DNA of 64,000 nucleotides, taken from the NCBI RefSeq assembly GCF_042701255.1, contig NZ_CP170554.1:124001-188000 (forward strand), written 5' to 3'. Origin of the DNA: Tahibacter sp042701255 (lineage in GTDB: Bacteria > Pseudomonadota > Gammaproteobacteria > Xanthomonadales > Rhodanobacteraceae). Below, piece by piece: positions 1 through 9,423 of the stretch. The position numbers were made by a program, and so were the translations under genes. The notes beneath the pieces are model-generated. The model worked only from the letters and a program-made list of their open reading frames with translations. It ran no database searches and was not told the origin of the DNA. How positions within the stretch are numbered: position 1 is the first letter of the stretch; each line of letters opens with the position of its first letter.

Positions 1-1
1 G

Positions 2-1189
2 GAATCACTGCAGGCCGCACGCCAGGCTGCGCGGCTTGCGCCGAACCACGTCGGCAGCCAATACCTGATCGCGCGCGGCCTGACCGCGCAGGGTGAGATC
101 GACGAAGCCGCCGCGGTCTATCGCAAGCTGACCCGCCTGCCGGCCGAAGCGGCCAAGGCCTGGTTCGGCCTGCTCGATCTCAAGACCGTGAGCATCGCGC
201 CGGCCGAGCTCGCACGCATCGAGGCGCTGGAGCGCGACCCGCGCCAGAGCCGCGACGACCGCATACTCGGCGCGTTCGCGCTCGGTCACGCCTACGAAGC
301 AGCGGACCGCCCGGCCGACGCGATGGCCGCATTCACGCGCGCGAACAAGCTGCATCCGCGCGTGCCGGCCTGGGATGCCGACGCGCATGCGCAGTTCGTC
401 GACGCCCTGCAGCACACGTTCGCGCAACCGATGGCCGCGGCACCGGGCAATCTCGGCGAGCAGGCCATCTTCATCGTCGGTCTGCCGCGCTCGGGCTCCA
501 CCCTGACCGAGCAGATCCTCGCCGCACACGCCGACGTCGACGCCGCGAGCGAGCTGCCCTATCTGCAGCAGGTGCTGCGCGAGGAATCCGCGCGTCGCGG
601 CCAGGCGTTTCCCGACTGGGCGCCGCAGGCGACCGCAGCGGACTGGCAACGCCTCGGCGAGGACTACCTGCAGCGCAGCGCACGCTACCAGTCGCGCCTG
701 CGCTTCACCGACAAGATGCCGGAGAACTGGCCTTACGTCGGCGCGATACGGGCGATGCTGCCCGGCGCGCGCATCGTCGGCTGTCAGCGCGATCCGGTGG
801 AAACCTGCTGGTCCTGCTACAAGCAGCTGTTCGCGCCGGGCCAGATCGTCTACAGCTACGACCTCGACGATCTCGCACGCTATTGCGCCGACTATCGGCA
901 TCTGTGGCAGCAGTGGCGACAGAACTGGCCGCAGGCCTGCCGCACGCAGTCCTACGAGGCGCTGCTCGCCGCGCCCGAAGCGGAGATCCGCGCACTGCTG
1001 GAATTCTGCGGCCTGCCGTTCGATCCGAACTGCCTCGACTTCCATCTCGCGCGGCGCAGCACGCGCACGGCCAGCGCGGCCCAGGTACGCCGGCCGCTGA
1101 CGCGCAGCGCCACGCGCGCCGAACGCTACGGCGAGGTGCTGAAGCCGGTGGCCGACGCGGTGGCGCGCGCGCAACGCGGCACGGACTGA
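2..1189 (+). CDS. TPR-sulfotransferase protein (5' end outside window)
   Basis: The frame is open from the left edge to the TGA at 1187, so 395 residues are visible and the true start lies outside. The first ~60 residues look like TPR helices. From about nt 470 a sulfotransferase domain begins with the PAPS-binding P-loop GLPRSGST; near nt 795 follows the 3'-phosphate loop RDPVETCWSCY. TPR-fused sulfotransferases of this type move sulfate from PAPS to an acceptor, which cannot be told from sequence. A GTG at 188 is a possible internal start, but coding clearly continues upstream of it. Confidence 0.85.
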   Translation, partial: ESLQAARQAARLAPNHVGSQYLIARGLTAQGEIDEAAAVYRKLTRLPAEAAKAWFGLLDLKTVSIAPAELARIEALERDPRQSRDDRILGAFALGHAYEAADRPADAMAAFTRANKLHPRVPAWDADAHAQFVDALQHTFAQPMAAAPGNLGEQAIFIVGLPRSGSTLTEQILAAHADVDAASELPYLQQVLREESARRGQAFPDWAPQATAADWQRLGEDYLQRSARYQSRLRFTDKMPENWPYVGAIRAMLPGARIVGCQRDPVETCWSCYKQLFAPGQIVYSYDLDDLARYCADYRHLWQQWRQNWPQACRTQSYEALLAAPEAEIRALLEFCGLPFDPNCLDFHLARRSTRTASAAQVRRPLTRSATRAERYGEVLKPVADAVARAQRGTD

Positions 1190-1214
1190 GCGCCGCGCGC
1201 AGCGGTGGATCGCA

Positions 1215-3029
1215 TCACCACTGCCGGTTCGCCGCGCCGGCCCATTCCTTGCTGCCGTCTTCGCTGGTATCGGCGGCGAAGATCTGTTCGAGCTCGGTGA
1301 AGGCTTCGTGCGAGGTCTGGATCAGCGCGGCATCGTCGTCGTAGACCAGATGCTGCGCCTTCAGCAGCGCCTCGTCGTGGGCGCGGAAGCGCGCGATGCG
1401 ATCGGCCGCGACGCGCGGCGGCTGACCCAGCGCTTCGAGCACCTGGCGCGTGATGTCGAGACTGCCTTCCAGGGTTTCGCGCACGACGCCGTCGACGCTG
1501 AGGTCCATCAGGCGGAACGCGTGCTGGCGGTTGCGCGCACGCGCGAAGATCTTGAGGTTGGGATACAGGCGCTTGACCAGGCGCGCCGTGCGCACGTTCG
1601 CCTCGGGATCGTCGGTCGCGAGCACGAAGATCTCGGCCTTGTCGGCCTGCGCCGCGCGCAGCAGCTCGGGACGGCTGGGATCGCCGAAGTACAGCGTGCT
1701 GCCGAAACGGCGCGAGGCGTCGACCTGTTCGGGCGAATTTTCCAGCGCGGTGTACGGGATCTTCTGCGCGCGCAGCACGCGCGCGACGATCTGACCGACG
1801 CGGCCGAAGCCCGCGATGATGACGCGCGGCGCATCGCCTTCGATGCGGTCGAACTCGCGCACGGGCTTGTGCTTGTGCGTCGCGAGGAAGCGGCTCAGCG
1901 CGATGACCAAGGGCGGCGTCAACGCCATCGACAAGGTGATCACGAGCATCAGCAGATCGTGCGTGCGCTGGTCGAGCACGTGCGAGCTCTCGGCCAGGTT
2001 GAACACGACAAAGGCGAATTCGCCGCCGGCCGCGAGCACGGCCGCGAACGACACCGCTTCGACCCGATTCAGGCCGCCGGCGAGCCGGCCAGCGCCGAAC
2101 AGCACCAGCGCCTTGAGCGCGAGCAGGCCCACGGTCAGCCCGGCGACGAGCCAGGGTTCGCGCAGCAGCAGGCCCAGATCGACGGCCATGCCGACGCTGA
2201 CGAAGAACAGGCCGAGCAGCAGGCCCTTGAACGGCTCGATCTGCGATTCGAGCTCGTGGCGATATTCCGAATCGGCCAGCAGCAGTCCGGCGAGGAAGGC
2301 GCCGAGCGCCATCGAGATGCCCGCATGTTCCATGAGCCAGGCCGTGCCGATCACGACCAGCAGCGCGGTCGCCGTGAACACCTCGGGGATGCGCGTGCCG
2401 GCGACGATGCGCAGCACCGGGCGCAGCAGATAGCGGCCGGCGACGACGACGAGCGCGATGACGCCGATCTTCTGCAGCGCGGTGACCGTGTTCACCGCGG
2501 CGCCGTGCTCATCACCGAATACCGGGATCACGGCGAGAATCGGAATCGCGGCCAGATCCTGGAACAGCAGCACGGCGAACGCGAGGCGGCCGTGGGCCGC
2601 GGTCAGTTCCTTGCGCTCGGCCAGCAGCTGCAGGCCGAAGGCCGTCGACGACAGCGCGAGGCCCAGGCCGATGATGATCGCCGGCTTGGCGCCGAGGCCG
2701 AAGGCCAGATGCGCAGCCAGCGCGATCAGCGCGGCCGTCGCGACGACCTGCAGGAAGCCGACGCCGAATACGAGCCGGCGCATGACCCACAGACGCTGCG
2801 GCGACAGTTCGAGACCGATCACGAACAGCAGCAGCACGACGCCGAGCTCGGAAATGCTCGAGATCTGCTCCGGGTTCTGCAGCAGCTTGAGACCGGCCGG
2901 ACCGATGACCGCACCGGCGACGAGATAGCCGAGCACCGCGCCGAGCTCGAACCGTTTCGCGATCGGCACCGCGATGACCGCGGCGGCGAGCAGCACGACG
3001 GTGTATTGCAGGATGTTGTGGGTTTCCAC
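1215..3029 (-). CDS. KefB/KefC-type monovalent cation:proton antiporter (CPA2)
   Basis: 604 aa. The N-terminal ~380 residues form a hydrophobic Na+/H+-exchanger domain with about 12 membrane segments. From about residue 400 there is a cytosolic TrkA-N Rossmann domain with the nucleotide motif GFGRVGQ. This is the architecture of inner-membrane K+/H+ efflux antiporters of the KefB/KefC/YbaL group, gated by ligand binding to the Rossmann domain. Start is GTG at 3029, chosen because GGAGAG lies 6-11 nt upstream on the minus strand. No kefG/kefF-type quinone oxidoreductase partner is adjacent, so the exact subtype and ion are open. Confidence 0.88.
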   Translation of the reverse strand: METHNILQYTVVLLAAAVIAVPIAKRFELGAVLGYLVAGAVIGPAGLKLLQNPEQISSISELGVVLLLFVIGLELSPQRLWVMRRLVFGVGFLQVVATAALIALAAHLAFGLGAKPAIIIGLGLALSSTAFGLQLLAERKELTAAHGRLAFAVLLFQDLAAIPILAVIPVFGDEHGAAVNTVTALQKIGVIALVVVAGRYLLRPVLRIVAGTRIPEVFTATALLVVIGTAWLMEHAGISMALGAFLAGLLLADSEYRHELESQIEPFKGLLLGLFFVSVGMAVDLGLLLREPWLVAGLTVGLLALKALVLFGAGRLAGGLNRVEAVSFAAVLAAGGEFAFVVFNLAESSHVLDQRTHDLLMLVITLSMALTPPLVIALSRFLATHKHKPVREFDRIEGDAPRVIIAGFGRVGQIVARVLRAQKIPYTALENSPEQVDASRRFGSTLYFGDPSRPELLRAAQADKAEIFVLATDDPEANVRTARLVKRLYPNLKIFARARNRQHAFRLMDLSVDGVVRETLEGSLDITRQVLEALGQPPRVAADRIARFRAHDEALLKAQHLVYDDDAALIQTSHEAFTELEQIFAADTSEDGSKEWAGAANRQW

Positions 3030-3409
3030 GCGCGCTCTCCGGCTTTGTCACGACCCGAGCGACGTCCGCATTGCCGCTCTCATGTCCAGCTGCTCATCCA
3101 CGACGTCGGGACGCCCCGGGCGAGGTTCGCACCGTCGCTGCCGTGTCCTGTTGCCGGTATCCGCACTCCCCGCCGAACGCTCGCCGCGCAACCGTCCGGC
3201 CGTTCCCGGGACGCGGGGAAGCCGTCGGGACGAGCTGAGCCTGATGGGGGCGGCAACGGCCGAAGCAACCTCGAACGTCGCCCGGAAAATGTCGGCCGCA
3301 GGGATTATGGCATGCGTCCGTGACGCCTCCGGATCGCGCGGCGCTTCATCTCGGGATCTGAGATCGGCCGTCGGCAGAATGCATTCCGCACCCACGAGCG
3401 GAGATCCCC
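3030..3409. other. 380-bp intergenic region, divergent promoters expected
   Basis: This lies between the divergently transcribed antiporter (minus) and small membrane protein (plus). It contains the antiporter ribosome binding site next to 3030 and GGAG just before the ATG at 3410. I see no convincing gene, repeat or RNA structure. Confidence 0.4.
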
Positions 3410-3805
3410 ATGCAGGGTTTCGACAGCAAGGCCACCACGTCCGTCCTCGATCCGCGCGGCCTGAGCGCGCGCATCGCGTGGACCTGGTTCGCGCTCGGAT
3501 TGGCGGCCTGGAGCCTGCTGCCGGCGCTGCGCGACTACTCGCCGCAAGCCGGCTGGCTGTCGTACTGGCTCGTGGGTGCACCTTTGCTCGTGCTGGCAAC
3601 CTTGCATCGGGAAACGCTGGCGGGCCGGTTGCGCTCGATCCTCGTCAGATCGGAGCCGGTCCCCGGCGGCGTGGTAGCGGCGGGAAGCCAACTGCAGCGG
3701 CGCCAGGGATGGCGCCACCGCGCATTGCGCCAGGGTCAGGCGCGGCGTCTGCCGCCGTCGCGGCGTTCGCTGGTACGGACGGCCTTCGCCGCCTTGTTCA
3801 CCTGA
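3410..3805 (+). CDS. hypothetical small membrane protein
   Basis: 131 aa, no family recognised. Two hydrophobic segments lie around residues 24-42 and 51-65; the second half is Arg-rich and probably cytoplasmic, in a positive-inside arrangement. GGAG sits 6 nt before the ATG. Codon use in the first 80 codons follows the local GC-rich third-position pattern; the last 50 codons are less clear, so the C-terminus may be poorly conserved. It stands alone between the antiporter and rnk. Function unknown. Confidence 0.55.
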   Translation: MQGFDSKATTSVLDPRGLSARIAWTWFALGLAAWSLLPALRDYSPQAGWLSYWLVGAPLLVLATLHRETLAGRLRSILVRSEPVPGGVVAAGSQLQRRQGWRHRALRQGQARRLPPSRRSLVRTAFAALFT

Positions 3806-3844
3806 GTGCGGGCCGGCGCCGGATGCGCCGTGCGCCGCGCCGTC

Positions 3845-4282
3845 TCAGCGATGCAGATCGCCGGCGGCTTCGGGCTGATAGCTCAGGGTGAGCACGCGCA
3901 GCCGCGTGCTGCGTCCGCCCGGCAGCGGCCAGGCGATGGAGGCGCCGACGCGCAGGCCCAGCAGGGCGCTGCCGACGGGAGCCAGAATGGAGACGCGTTC
4001 GCCACTGCCGTCGGCGTCGCGCGGATAGACCAGAGTGACTTCGCGCTCGGCGCCGCTGTCTTCGTCGACGAAGCGGATGACCGAGTTCATCGTGATGACG
4101 TCGGACGGAATCTGCGCCGGCTCCACGATCTCGGCGCGGTCGAGTTCGCGGCGCAGGTCCTGCGTGTCGTGGCCGGCGGCCAGCGGCGTTTCCAGCAGCG
4201 CGTCGAGCCGGTCGCAGTCCAGGCGCGAGACGATCAGCGGTGGAGGCAGGCCGGACGGGTTGGGCAGGTGACGTTCGTTCAT
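3845..4282 (-). CDS. rnk: Rnk-type regulator (GreA/GreB C-terminal fold)
   Basis: 145 aa, the usual size of Rnk. The N-terminal half has the short Rnk coiled coil (VSRLDCDRLDALLE onward); the C-terminal half has the GreA/GreB FKBP-like domain (VSILAPVGSALLGLRVG). Rnk binds RNA polymerase in the secondary-channel region without GreA cleavage activity and influences nucleoside diphosphate kinase levels in E. coli. The ATG at 4282 is preferred over an upstream one at 4318 because GGAG lies directly before it and the homologous region begins there. Monocistronic. Confidence 0.88.
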   Translation of the reverse strand: MNERHLPNPSGLPPPLIVSRLDCDRLDALLETPLAAGHDTQDLRRELDRAEIVEPAQIPSDVITMNSVIRFVDEDSGAEREVTLVYPRDADGSGERVSILAPVGSALLGLRVGASIAWPLPGGRSTRLRVLTLSYQPEAAGDLHR

Positions 4283-4318
4283 TGCGGTTCTCCAAAGCAA
4301 GAACGGGCAGCACGCCAA

Positions 4319-4683
4319 GCATGCCGCCCGTGGGTTTTCTCAGAATGTCCGGTGACCTTAGCCAGCGGGCGCGGATTCGGCAAGTCCGCGGGACTTGGCG
4401 AACTCAGCCGTTAAGTTTTCTGTGCGAGGCCAAGGCCTTGGCGAATCGCCTGCAGAGCTCGCCGGCGTCGCGCCTCCCTCGGAAACGCGCCCGATGCGGT
4501 GGTCTGCCGGCGCGGCCGCGTCAGGCTGCGACAGGGTTTCGACGACACGCGGCGCCGGGATGACGCGTCATCCCGGCAGTCGGCCGCTGGAACGCCGACC
4601 GTCGGTCACGCGTGCCGTATCCGCGAGCTCACCGAAACGACCGGCGCCGCGACAAGCGCGCCGCGAAGCACCGCGGCGCGCGA
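4319..4683. other. intergenic region between rnk and hslU
   Basis: 365 bp without a supportable gene. It lies upstream of rnk and downstream of hslU, both on the minus strand, so it should hold the rnk promoter and the end of the hslVU transcript. The only structure I see is the hairpin at 4656-4681, listed separately. Confidence 0.4.
4656..4681 (-). terminator. strong GC hairpin after hslU
   Basis: A perfect 10-bp inverted repeat, GCGCGCCGCG (4656-4665) and CGCGGCGCGC (4672-4681), with a 6-nt loop, begins 3 nt after the hslU stop on the minus strand. No clear U-tract follows, so it may be a transcript-end or RNA-stabilising hairpin rather than a classical terminator. Confidence 0.5.
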
Positions 4684-6012
4684 TCAGAGTATGTAGCGCG
4701 AGTGATCCTCGTCCATGACGAGCTCGGCCAGATGCGCATCGACGTAGGCCGCGTCGACGCGGTAGTGCGTGCCGCTCTTGTCCGGCGCCTCGTAGGAAAT
4801 CGTATCGAGCAGGCGTTCGAGCACCGTATGCAGCCGCCGCGCGCCTATGTTCTCGGTGCGCTCGTTGACCTGGAACGCGATCGCGGCCAGACGCGCGACG
4901 CCGTCGTCGGTGAATTCCAGGGTCACGCCTTCGGTCGCGAGCAGCGCGCTGTACTGCTTGGTCAGTGCGTTGTGCGGTTCGCGCAGGATGCGCACGAAGT
5001 CGTCGCTGCTGAGCGCACCGAGCTCGACGCGGATCGGGAAGCGGCCCTGCAGTTCCGGAATCAGATCCGAGGGCTTGGCCAGCGAGAACGCGCCCGAGGC
5101 GATGAACAGGATATGGTCGGTCTTGATCACGCCGTACTTGGTCGACACGGTCGAGCCTTCGACCAGCGGCAGCAGGTCGCGCTGCACGCCTTCGCGGCTG
5201 ACGCCGGCGCCGTGCCATTCGCCGCGCTGGGCGACCTTGTCGATCTCGTCGATGAAGACGATGCCGTTCTGCTCGCAGTTGCGCAGCGCCTCGGCCTTGA
5301 GCTCTTCCTCGTTGAGCAGCTTGCCGGCTTCCTCTTCGAACAGCATCGGCCGCGCCGCCTTGATCGTGAGCTTGCGCGACTGGGTACGCGCGCCGGCCAG
5401 GGACTGGAACATGCCGCGCAGCTGCTGGCTCATTTCCTCCATGCCCGGCGGCGCGGCGATCTCGACGCCGAGATTGACGCTGGTTTCGAGTTCGATCTCG
5501 CGATCGTCGAGCTTGCCTTCGCGCAGCTGGCGGCGCAGCTTCTGCCGCGTCTCGTCGCCGCCGGCCTCGCCCGAGGACTGTTCCCAGGTGTTCGCGCGTC
5601 GCGGCAACAGCGCGTCGAGGATGCGTTCCTCGGCGCGGTCCTCGGCGGTGGTCTTGACCCGCGCCTTGGCGTGCTCGCGCGTCATCTTCCAGGCCATGTC
5701 GGCGAGGTCGCGCACGATGGACTCGACGTCCTTGCCGACGTAGCCGACTTCGGTGAACTTGGTCGCTTCGACCTTGATGAACGGCGCGTTCGCGAGCCCG
5801 GCCAGGCGCCGTGCGATCTCGGTCTTGCCGACACCGGTCGGACCGATCATCAGAATGTTCTTGGGCGTGACTTCGTCGCGCAGCGACGGCTCCAGCTGCA
5901 TGCGGCGCCAGCGGTTGCGCAGCGCGATCGCGACGGCGCGCTTGGCGGCGTGCTGGCCGACGATGTAGCGGTCCAGCTCGTTGACGATTTCGCGGGGGGT
6001 CAGTTCGGACAT
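4684..6012 (-). CDS. hslU: HslU, ATPase/unfoldase of the HslVU protease
   Basis: 442 aa, standard length. It opens with the HslU signature LTPREIVNELDRYIVGQ. Walker A is GPTGVGKTEIARR (about residues 54-66), Walker B is VFIDEIDKV, and the C-terminus ends in the conserved hydrophobic tail RYIL that docks into HslV. HslU hexamers unfold substrates and feed them to HslV in the cytoplasm. It lies 48 nt downstream of hslV and is almost certainly cotranscribed with it, as is usual. Heat-shock control is expected from the family, but I did not identify a sigma32 promoter. Confidence 0.98.
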   Translation of the reverse strand: MSELTPREIVNELDRYIVGQHAAKRAVAIALRNRWRRMQLEPSLRDEVTPKNILMIGPTGVGKTEIARRLAGLANAPFIKVEATKFTEVGYVGKDVESIVRDLADMAWKMTREHAKARVKTTAEDRAEERILDALLPRRANTWEQSSGEAGGDETRQKLRRQLREGKLDDREIELETSVNLGVEIAAPPGMEEMSQQLRGMFQSLAGARTQSRKLTIKAARPMLFEEEAGKLLNEEELKAEALRNCEQNGIVFIDEIDKVAQRGEWHGAGVSREGVQRDLLPLVEGSTVSTKYGVIKTDHILFIASGAFSLAKPSDLIPELQGRFPIRVELGALSSDDFVRILREPHNALTKQYSALLATEGVTLEFTDDGVARLAAIAFQVNERTENIGARRLHTVLERLLDTISYEAPDKSGTHYRVDAAYVDAHLAELVMDEDHSRYIL

Positions 6013-6060
6013 GCGGAAAAACGTTCCTCGAAGACGCGCGGTGAAGGCCGGGCCTGCGCC

Positions 6061-6627
6061 TCAGGCCTGCTGCACCGCGCCGGTGCCGCCGTCGAGTTCC
6101 TCGATGGCGATCGAATGATTGGTATAGATGCAGATGTCGCCGGCGATCTTCAGCGCCTGCTCGACGATGCTTCGCGCATCGAGCTCGGTGTTCTCCAGCA
6201 GCGCCTTGGCCGCGGCCTGGGCGTAGGGACCACCGGAACCGATCGCGATCAGGCCGTGCTCGGGTTCGAGCACGTCGCCGTTGCCCGAGATCAGCAGCGA
6301 GCTGTCACGGTCGGCGACGGCGAGCATGGCCTCGAGGCGGCCGAGGCGGCGGTCGGTGCGCCATTCCTTCGCGAGCTCGACGGCCGCGCGAACGAGCTGG
6401 TTGCCGTGCTTGGCGAGCTTGTCCTCGAACAGCTCGAACAGGGTGAACGCGTCGGCCGTGGCGCCGGCGAAGCCGGCCAGCACGTCGCCGCGGCCGAGCC
6501 GGCGCAGCTTGCGCGCATTGGACTTGACCACGGTATTGCCCAGGGTCACCTGCCCGTCGCCGCCGATGACGACCCGGCCGTTGCGCCGCACCGACACGAT
6601 GGTCGTCGCATGAAAACTGTCCGCCAT
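6061..6627 (-). CDS. hslV: HslV, peptidase subunit of the HslVU protease
   Basis: 188 aa. HslV is a threonine protease. The catalytic Thr is residue 8, following a 7-residue propeptide (MADSFHA) that must be removed, and is followed by TIVSVRRNG and the GGDGQVTLG motif. The short propeptide is typical of xanthomonad HslV; E. coli has only the Met. The ATG at 6627 is chosen because GGGAG sits just upstream; an open extension to 6681 has no homology. First gene of the hslVU operon. Confidence 0.97.
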   Translation of the reverse strand: MADSFHATTIVSVRRNGRVVIGGDGQVTLGNTVVKSNARKLRRLGRGDVLAGFAGATADAFTLFELFEDKLAKHGNQLVRAAVELAKEWRTDRRLGRLEAMLAVADRDSSLLISGNGDVLEPEHGLIAIGSGGPYAQAAAKALLENTELDARSIVEQALKIAGDICIYTNHSIAIEELDGGTGAVQQA

Positions 6628-6846
6628 GAGAACTCCCGGAAAACGAATCCGGAAAGTAGGGACGACCAGGCGGCGGCGCAAGGGAAGCGCGGAAACTCGG
6701 CCGCCGATTCGTGGAATCGGAATGCCGATCGGTCGCGACGAACCGCCGGACTCAGTCCTCGGCGGTCGTCCTCATGAAATTTTTACGTGGCAGGCATCAC
6801 GCCGCCGCCAGCCACGGGCGGCCCGGCGGCGGCGATCGGCGATGTA

Positions 6847-7647
6847 TCAGGCGCTCGCGCGACGGCTGCTGCGCGCGCTGCGGGCCAGCAGCTTCTCGGT
6901 GCCGTCCCAGAGGCGCCGGCGCGCGGTCAGGCTGGCGATCGCAGCGCGGCGCACGGCGTCGACGAGTTCGGGCTCGCGCTGCAGCGCGCGGTCGATGATG
7001 GCCTCGGCGGCCGGACCGTGCGCGTCGCCGTCGAGCTCGATATGCCGGTCGAGGTAGTAGACGAAGCACGGCGCTTCGAGGCGGTCCAGGCCCCAGCTGT
7101 CGAGCAGGCGCTGGAACATGCCCGGAATCACGTTCTCGCGGCCGTAGAAGAAATTCGCCATGACGACGAGCGTGCGCTCGCCGATCGCGACGCGCAGCGT
7201 GTTCGTGACGAAGTCGATCACGCAGGCCGGCGCGCCGACGCGGCCGAGCGCGTTCTCCACCGGCACGCGCTCGCGAACGAGGGACAGGAACTGCTGGAAC
7301 GGACGGGTGTCGGCGCCGACCTCGCGCATGGCCGCGAGATACAGATCCATGTGGCTGATCGGATGGCCGTCGGGCCCGGTGTCGGTTTCCTCGCCAAGGA
7401 TGATCTCGTTGATCAGATGCGCGGCCTCGATGTCCGGCGGCGGCATCCACGGCAGTTCGACGCAGGTCAGATCGCGCTGCAGGCGCTTGGCCAGGGACAT
7501 GAAATCCCAGACCGCATAGACGTGGACCTGCATGAACGCACGCAGCGAATCCCGGTCGCGGATGGCGCCGAAGACGCGGTGCGTATGCAGGGCGTCGCGC
7601 AGTTCGCGCACGTCGGGCGTGAATACCTGATCGAGTAATGCGGACAC
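6847..7647 (-). CDS. DUF3050 family protein (heme-oxygenase-like fold)
   Basis: 266 aa, matching the all-helical DUF3050 family by its opening segment, by HVYAVWDFMSLAKRLQ (about residues 42-57), and by FFYGRENVIPGMF. The family is predicted to adopt a heme-oxygenase/TenA-like helical bundle; no activity is established to my knowledge. Start is GTG at 7647, with AAGGAG 7 nt upstream deciding it. It precedes nothing obvious on the same strand, and the next gene upstream is a hemerythrin protein. A shared redox or metal theme with the hemerythrins is only inference. Confidence 0.8.
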   Translation of the reverse strand: MSALLDQVFTPDVRELRDALHTHRVFGAIRDRDSLRAFMQVHVYAVWDFMSLAKRLQRDLTCVELPWMPPPDIEAAHLINEIILGEETDTGPDGHPISHMDLYLAAMREVGADTRPFQQFLSLVRERVPVENALGRVGAPACVIDFVTNTLRVAIGERTLVVMANFFYGRENVIPGMFQRLLDSWGLDRLEAPCFVYYLDRHIELDGDAHGPAAEAIIDRALQREPELVDAVRRAAIASLTARRRLWDGTEKLLARSARSSRRASA

Positions 7648-7862
7648 GGCTGACTCCTTCTAGGAATGCGCGGAACCGCCGGAAGCCGCCACGGCCCCCG
7701 GTGTCGCGCGGGACTACGCTGGAAAACCCTCGCGTTGCGTCACGCAGCCCCCTGCGGCCGCGGCCCCTGTCTCCCCCTGCGGGACGTCCGTGGCGCGGAC
7801 GTCCCGTCGCTCCGAGCGGCGGAGCGGATTTCCTCGTTCACGCCGGCGGCCACCGGCGGCGA

Positions 7863-8372
7863 TCAGACGTTCTGGTACAGCGGATACAGACTGCCTTCCT
7901 CGCGCTCGATGCGCTGCACGAGCAGCGAGCCGACATGGCGGTAGTCGGCGATGAACGCGCCGCGCTCCGCCAGCGTGACCAGCGGCTGCTGGTATTTCTT
8001 CACGAACTCGATGACGCCGCGCGCGATCGCGTTCATCTCGCGGCGGAAGTCGCGGATCAGGTTGAAGTTCTCCTCGTCGTCGCGCAGCGTGTACTCGACG
8101 TAGTTGTAGAAGCGCACGTTCTCGGCCAGCAGGTGCGCTTCGAGCTGCGACTTGAACGCGAGCAGCTGCGCCGGCAGCAGGTCCCAGCGGTCGCGCTCGG
8201 GCAGCAGGCCGATCTGTTCGTAGAGATGGACGAGCTCGCGGTGATCGTGGATCAGCTGCGGCACCAGCTGCTCGTCGAAGCGCGGTGCACGCGGCGGCGC
8301 AGTCGACAGCGGCGGCGACGCGGCCGGTTCGTCGGGACTGCGGCCGAACAGCTTGCGCAGAGCTGCGAACAT
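7863..8372 (-). CDS. hemerythrin domain protein A
   Basis: 169 aa. After a short Pro-rich N-terminus, a four-helix hemerythrin-like domain covers about residues 35-165. Potential iron ligands are HDHRELVHLYE (about 42-52), the LEAHLLAENVRFYNYVE helix, and acidic/His positions near the C-terminus. Such proteins bind a di-iron centre and sense or store O2 or NO. It is clearly paralogous to the protein at 8731-9261 (same EAHLL-ENVRFYNYVE, RDFRREMN-IARGV and EEG-LYPLY segments). RBS GGGAG. An AT-rich stretch (8430-8480) lies upstream and probably contains its promoter. Confidence 0.85.
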   Translation of the reverse strand: MFAALRKLFGRSPDEPAASPPLSTAPPRAPRFDEQLVPQLIHDHRELVHLYEQIGLLPERDRWDLLPAQLLAFKSQLEAHLLAENVRFYNYVEYTLRDDEENFNLIRDFRREMNAIARGVIEFVKKYQQPLVTLAERGAFIADYRHVGSLLVQRIEREEGSLYPLYQNV

Positions 8373-8730
8373 GCGGACTCCCGGAAAGGCCGTCGCGATG
8401 GCTGCGGCCGCGGCGTCGATCCTAGCAGTCCGCGAATTAATTTCAATCGTATACGTATTGCCTAAACAATGATTTTAAAAAGCTGTTTTTGCGTGCAATG
8501 TCACGAACCGCGTGAGCCGTTGCGGCGCCGTTTGTCGAGAGCGGATTTCGCTGCGCACGTGTCGCAGACGATGGCGCGGTTGCGCGCGCCGGCGACCCAT
8601 CGCGGCGGGTCGCGACCCAGCGCTCACTACGAGTAGTTGCGGTGGAGATCGCACAGATGAACGCCGCCGCTCCACCTCGGGGCGGAGCAGCGGCGACGAT
8701 GACTCCGGTGCCGGCGAGCCGGCGCCGTTT
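8373..8730. other. intergenic region with AT-rich island (8430-8480)
   Basis: 358 bp between the two hemerythrin genes. Bases 8430-8480 are strikingly AT-rich for this genome (runs such as GATTTTAAAAAGC and ATCGTATACGTATTG) and lie 60-110 bp upstream of hemerythrin gene A on its coding strand. That is where its promoter and operator should be. No coding potential was recognised. Confidence 0.5.
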
Positions 8731-9261
8731 TCAGGTCGGCATGTACAGCGGGTAGAGGTTGCCTTCCTCGCGCTGTATGCGCTGCACGAGCAGGCCGCCC
8801 ACGGTGCGGTAGTCGGCCAGGAAGCCGTGCATCAGCGCTTCGGCATCGGCGTGGGCCTGGTACTTCTTGACGAAGTCGATGACGCCGCGTGCGATCGTGT
8901 TCATCTCGCGGCGGAAGTCGCGGATCAGGCTGAGGTTTTCCGCGTCGTCGCGCAGGGTCGATTCGACGTAGTTGTAGAAGCGCACGTTCTCGGTCAGCAG
9001 ATGCGCTTCTAGGCGGGTCTTGAACGCGGTCAGCAGCGCCGGGATCTCGTGGAAGCGGCGCGCCTCGTAGGTGCGGCCGATCTGCTCGAACAGGGCGACG
9101 AGTTCCTGGTGGTCGTTCTTCAGCGCCGGCACCAGACCGGAGTCGTAGCTCGGTGCGCGCGGCGGCGGAATGCTGCCCTGACGCAGGGTACTGGGCGCCG
9201 GGGCCGGAGCCGCGGCGGGTTTGGTCGGCTGACCGATCAGCTTGCGCAGCATGTCGAGCAT
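8731..9261 (-). CDS. hemerythrin domain protein B
   Basis: 176 aa, paralogue of the downstream gene. A low-complexity Ala/Pro N-terminus (about residues 12-35) is followed by the hemerythrin bundle (about 45-175) with the H-x-E segment NDHQELVALFEQI and LEAHLLTENVRFYNYVE. The start at 9261 is chosen because GGAGAAG precedes it; an extension to 9306 has no similarity to the paralogue. The two genes are in tandem, 358 bp apart, each with its own AT-rich upstream region, so they are probably separately regulated duplicates. Confidence 0.83.
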   Translation of the reverse strand: MLDMLRKLIGQPTKPAAAPAPAPSTLRQGSIPPPRAPSYDSGLVPALKNDHQELVALFEQIGRTYEARRFHEIPALLTAFKTRLEAHLLTENVRFYNYVESTLRDDAENLSLIRDFRREMNTIARGVIDFVKKYQAHADAEALMHGFLADYRTVGGLLVQRIQREEGNLYPLYMPT

Positions 9262-9423
9262 GGCTTCTCCGATGCCGCCGGGCGGCAACCTGCTATGACG
9301 GAACACCGGAGCGCGGTCGCGCCCGGTCCACGGGTTCAGAGATGACTTCGGAGCGGCCCCTGCGGCGCGCCAGGTGAAGCGAGTGCGACAACAGACGACA
9401 GCGTATCCAATCGCACGTCTAAA

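Noticed and set aside
188..190. GTG as the start of the sulfotransferase gene
   Set aside because: The frame stays open and TPR-like to the left edge, so the gene begins outside the window.
1308..3323. 671-codon open frame antisense to the antiporter
   Set aside because: Same shadow effect; the antiporter domains on the minus strand are unambiguous.
4612..6777. Long open frame antisense to hslU and hslV
   Set aside because: It mirrors the GC-rich codon structure of hslUV, has no RBS or homology, and hslUV is certain.
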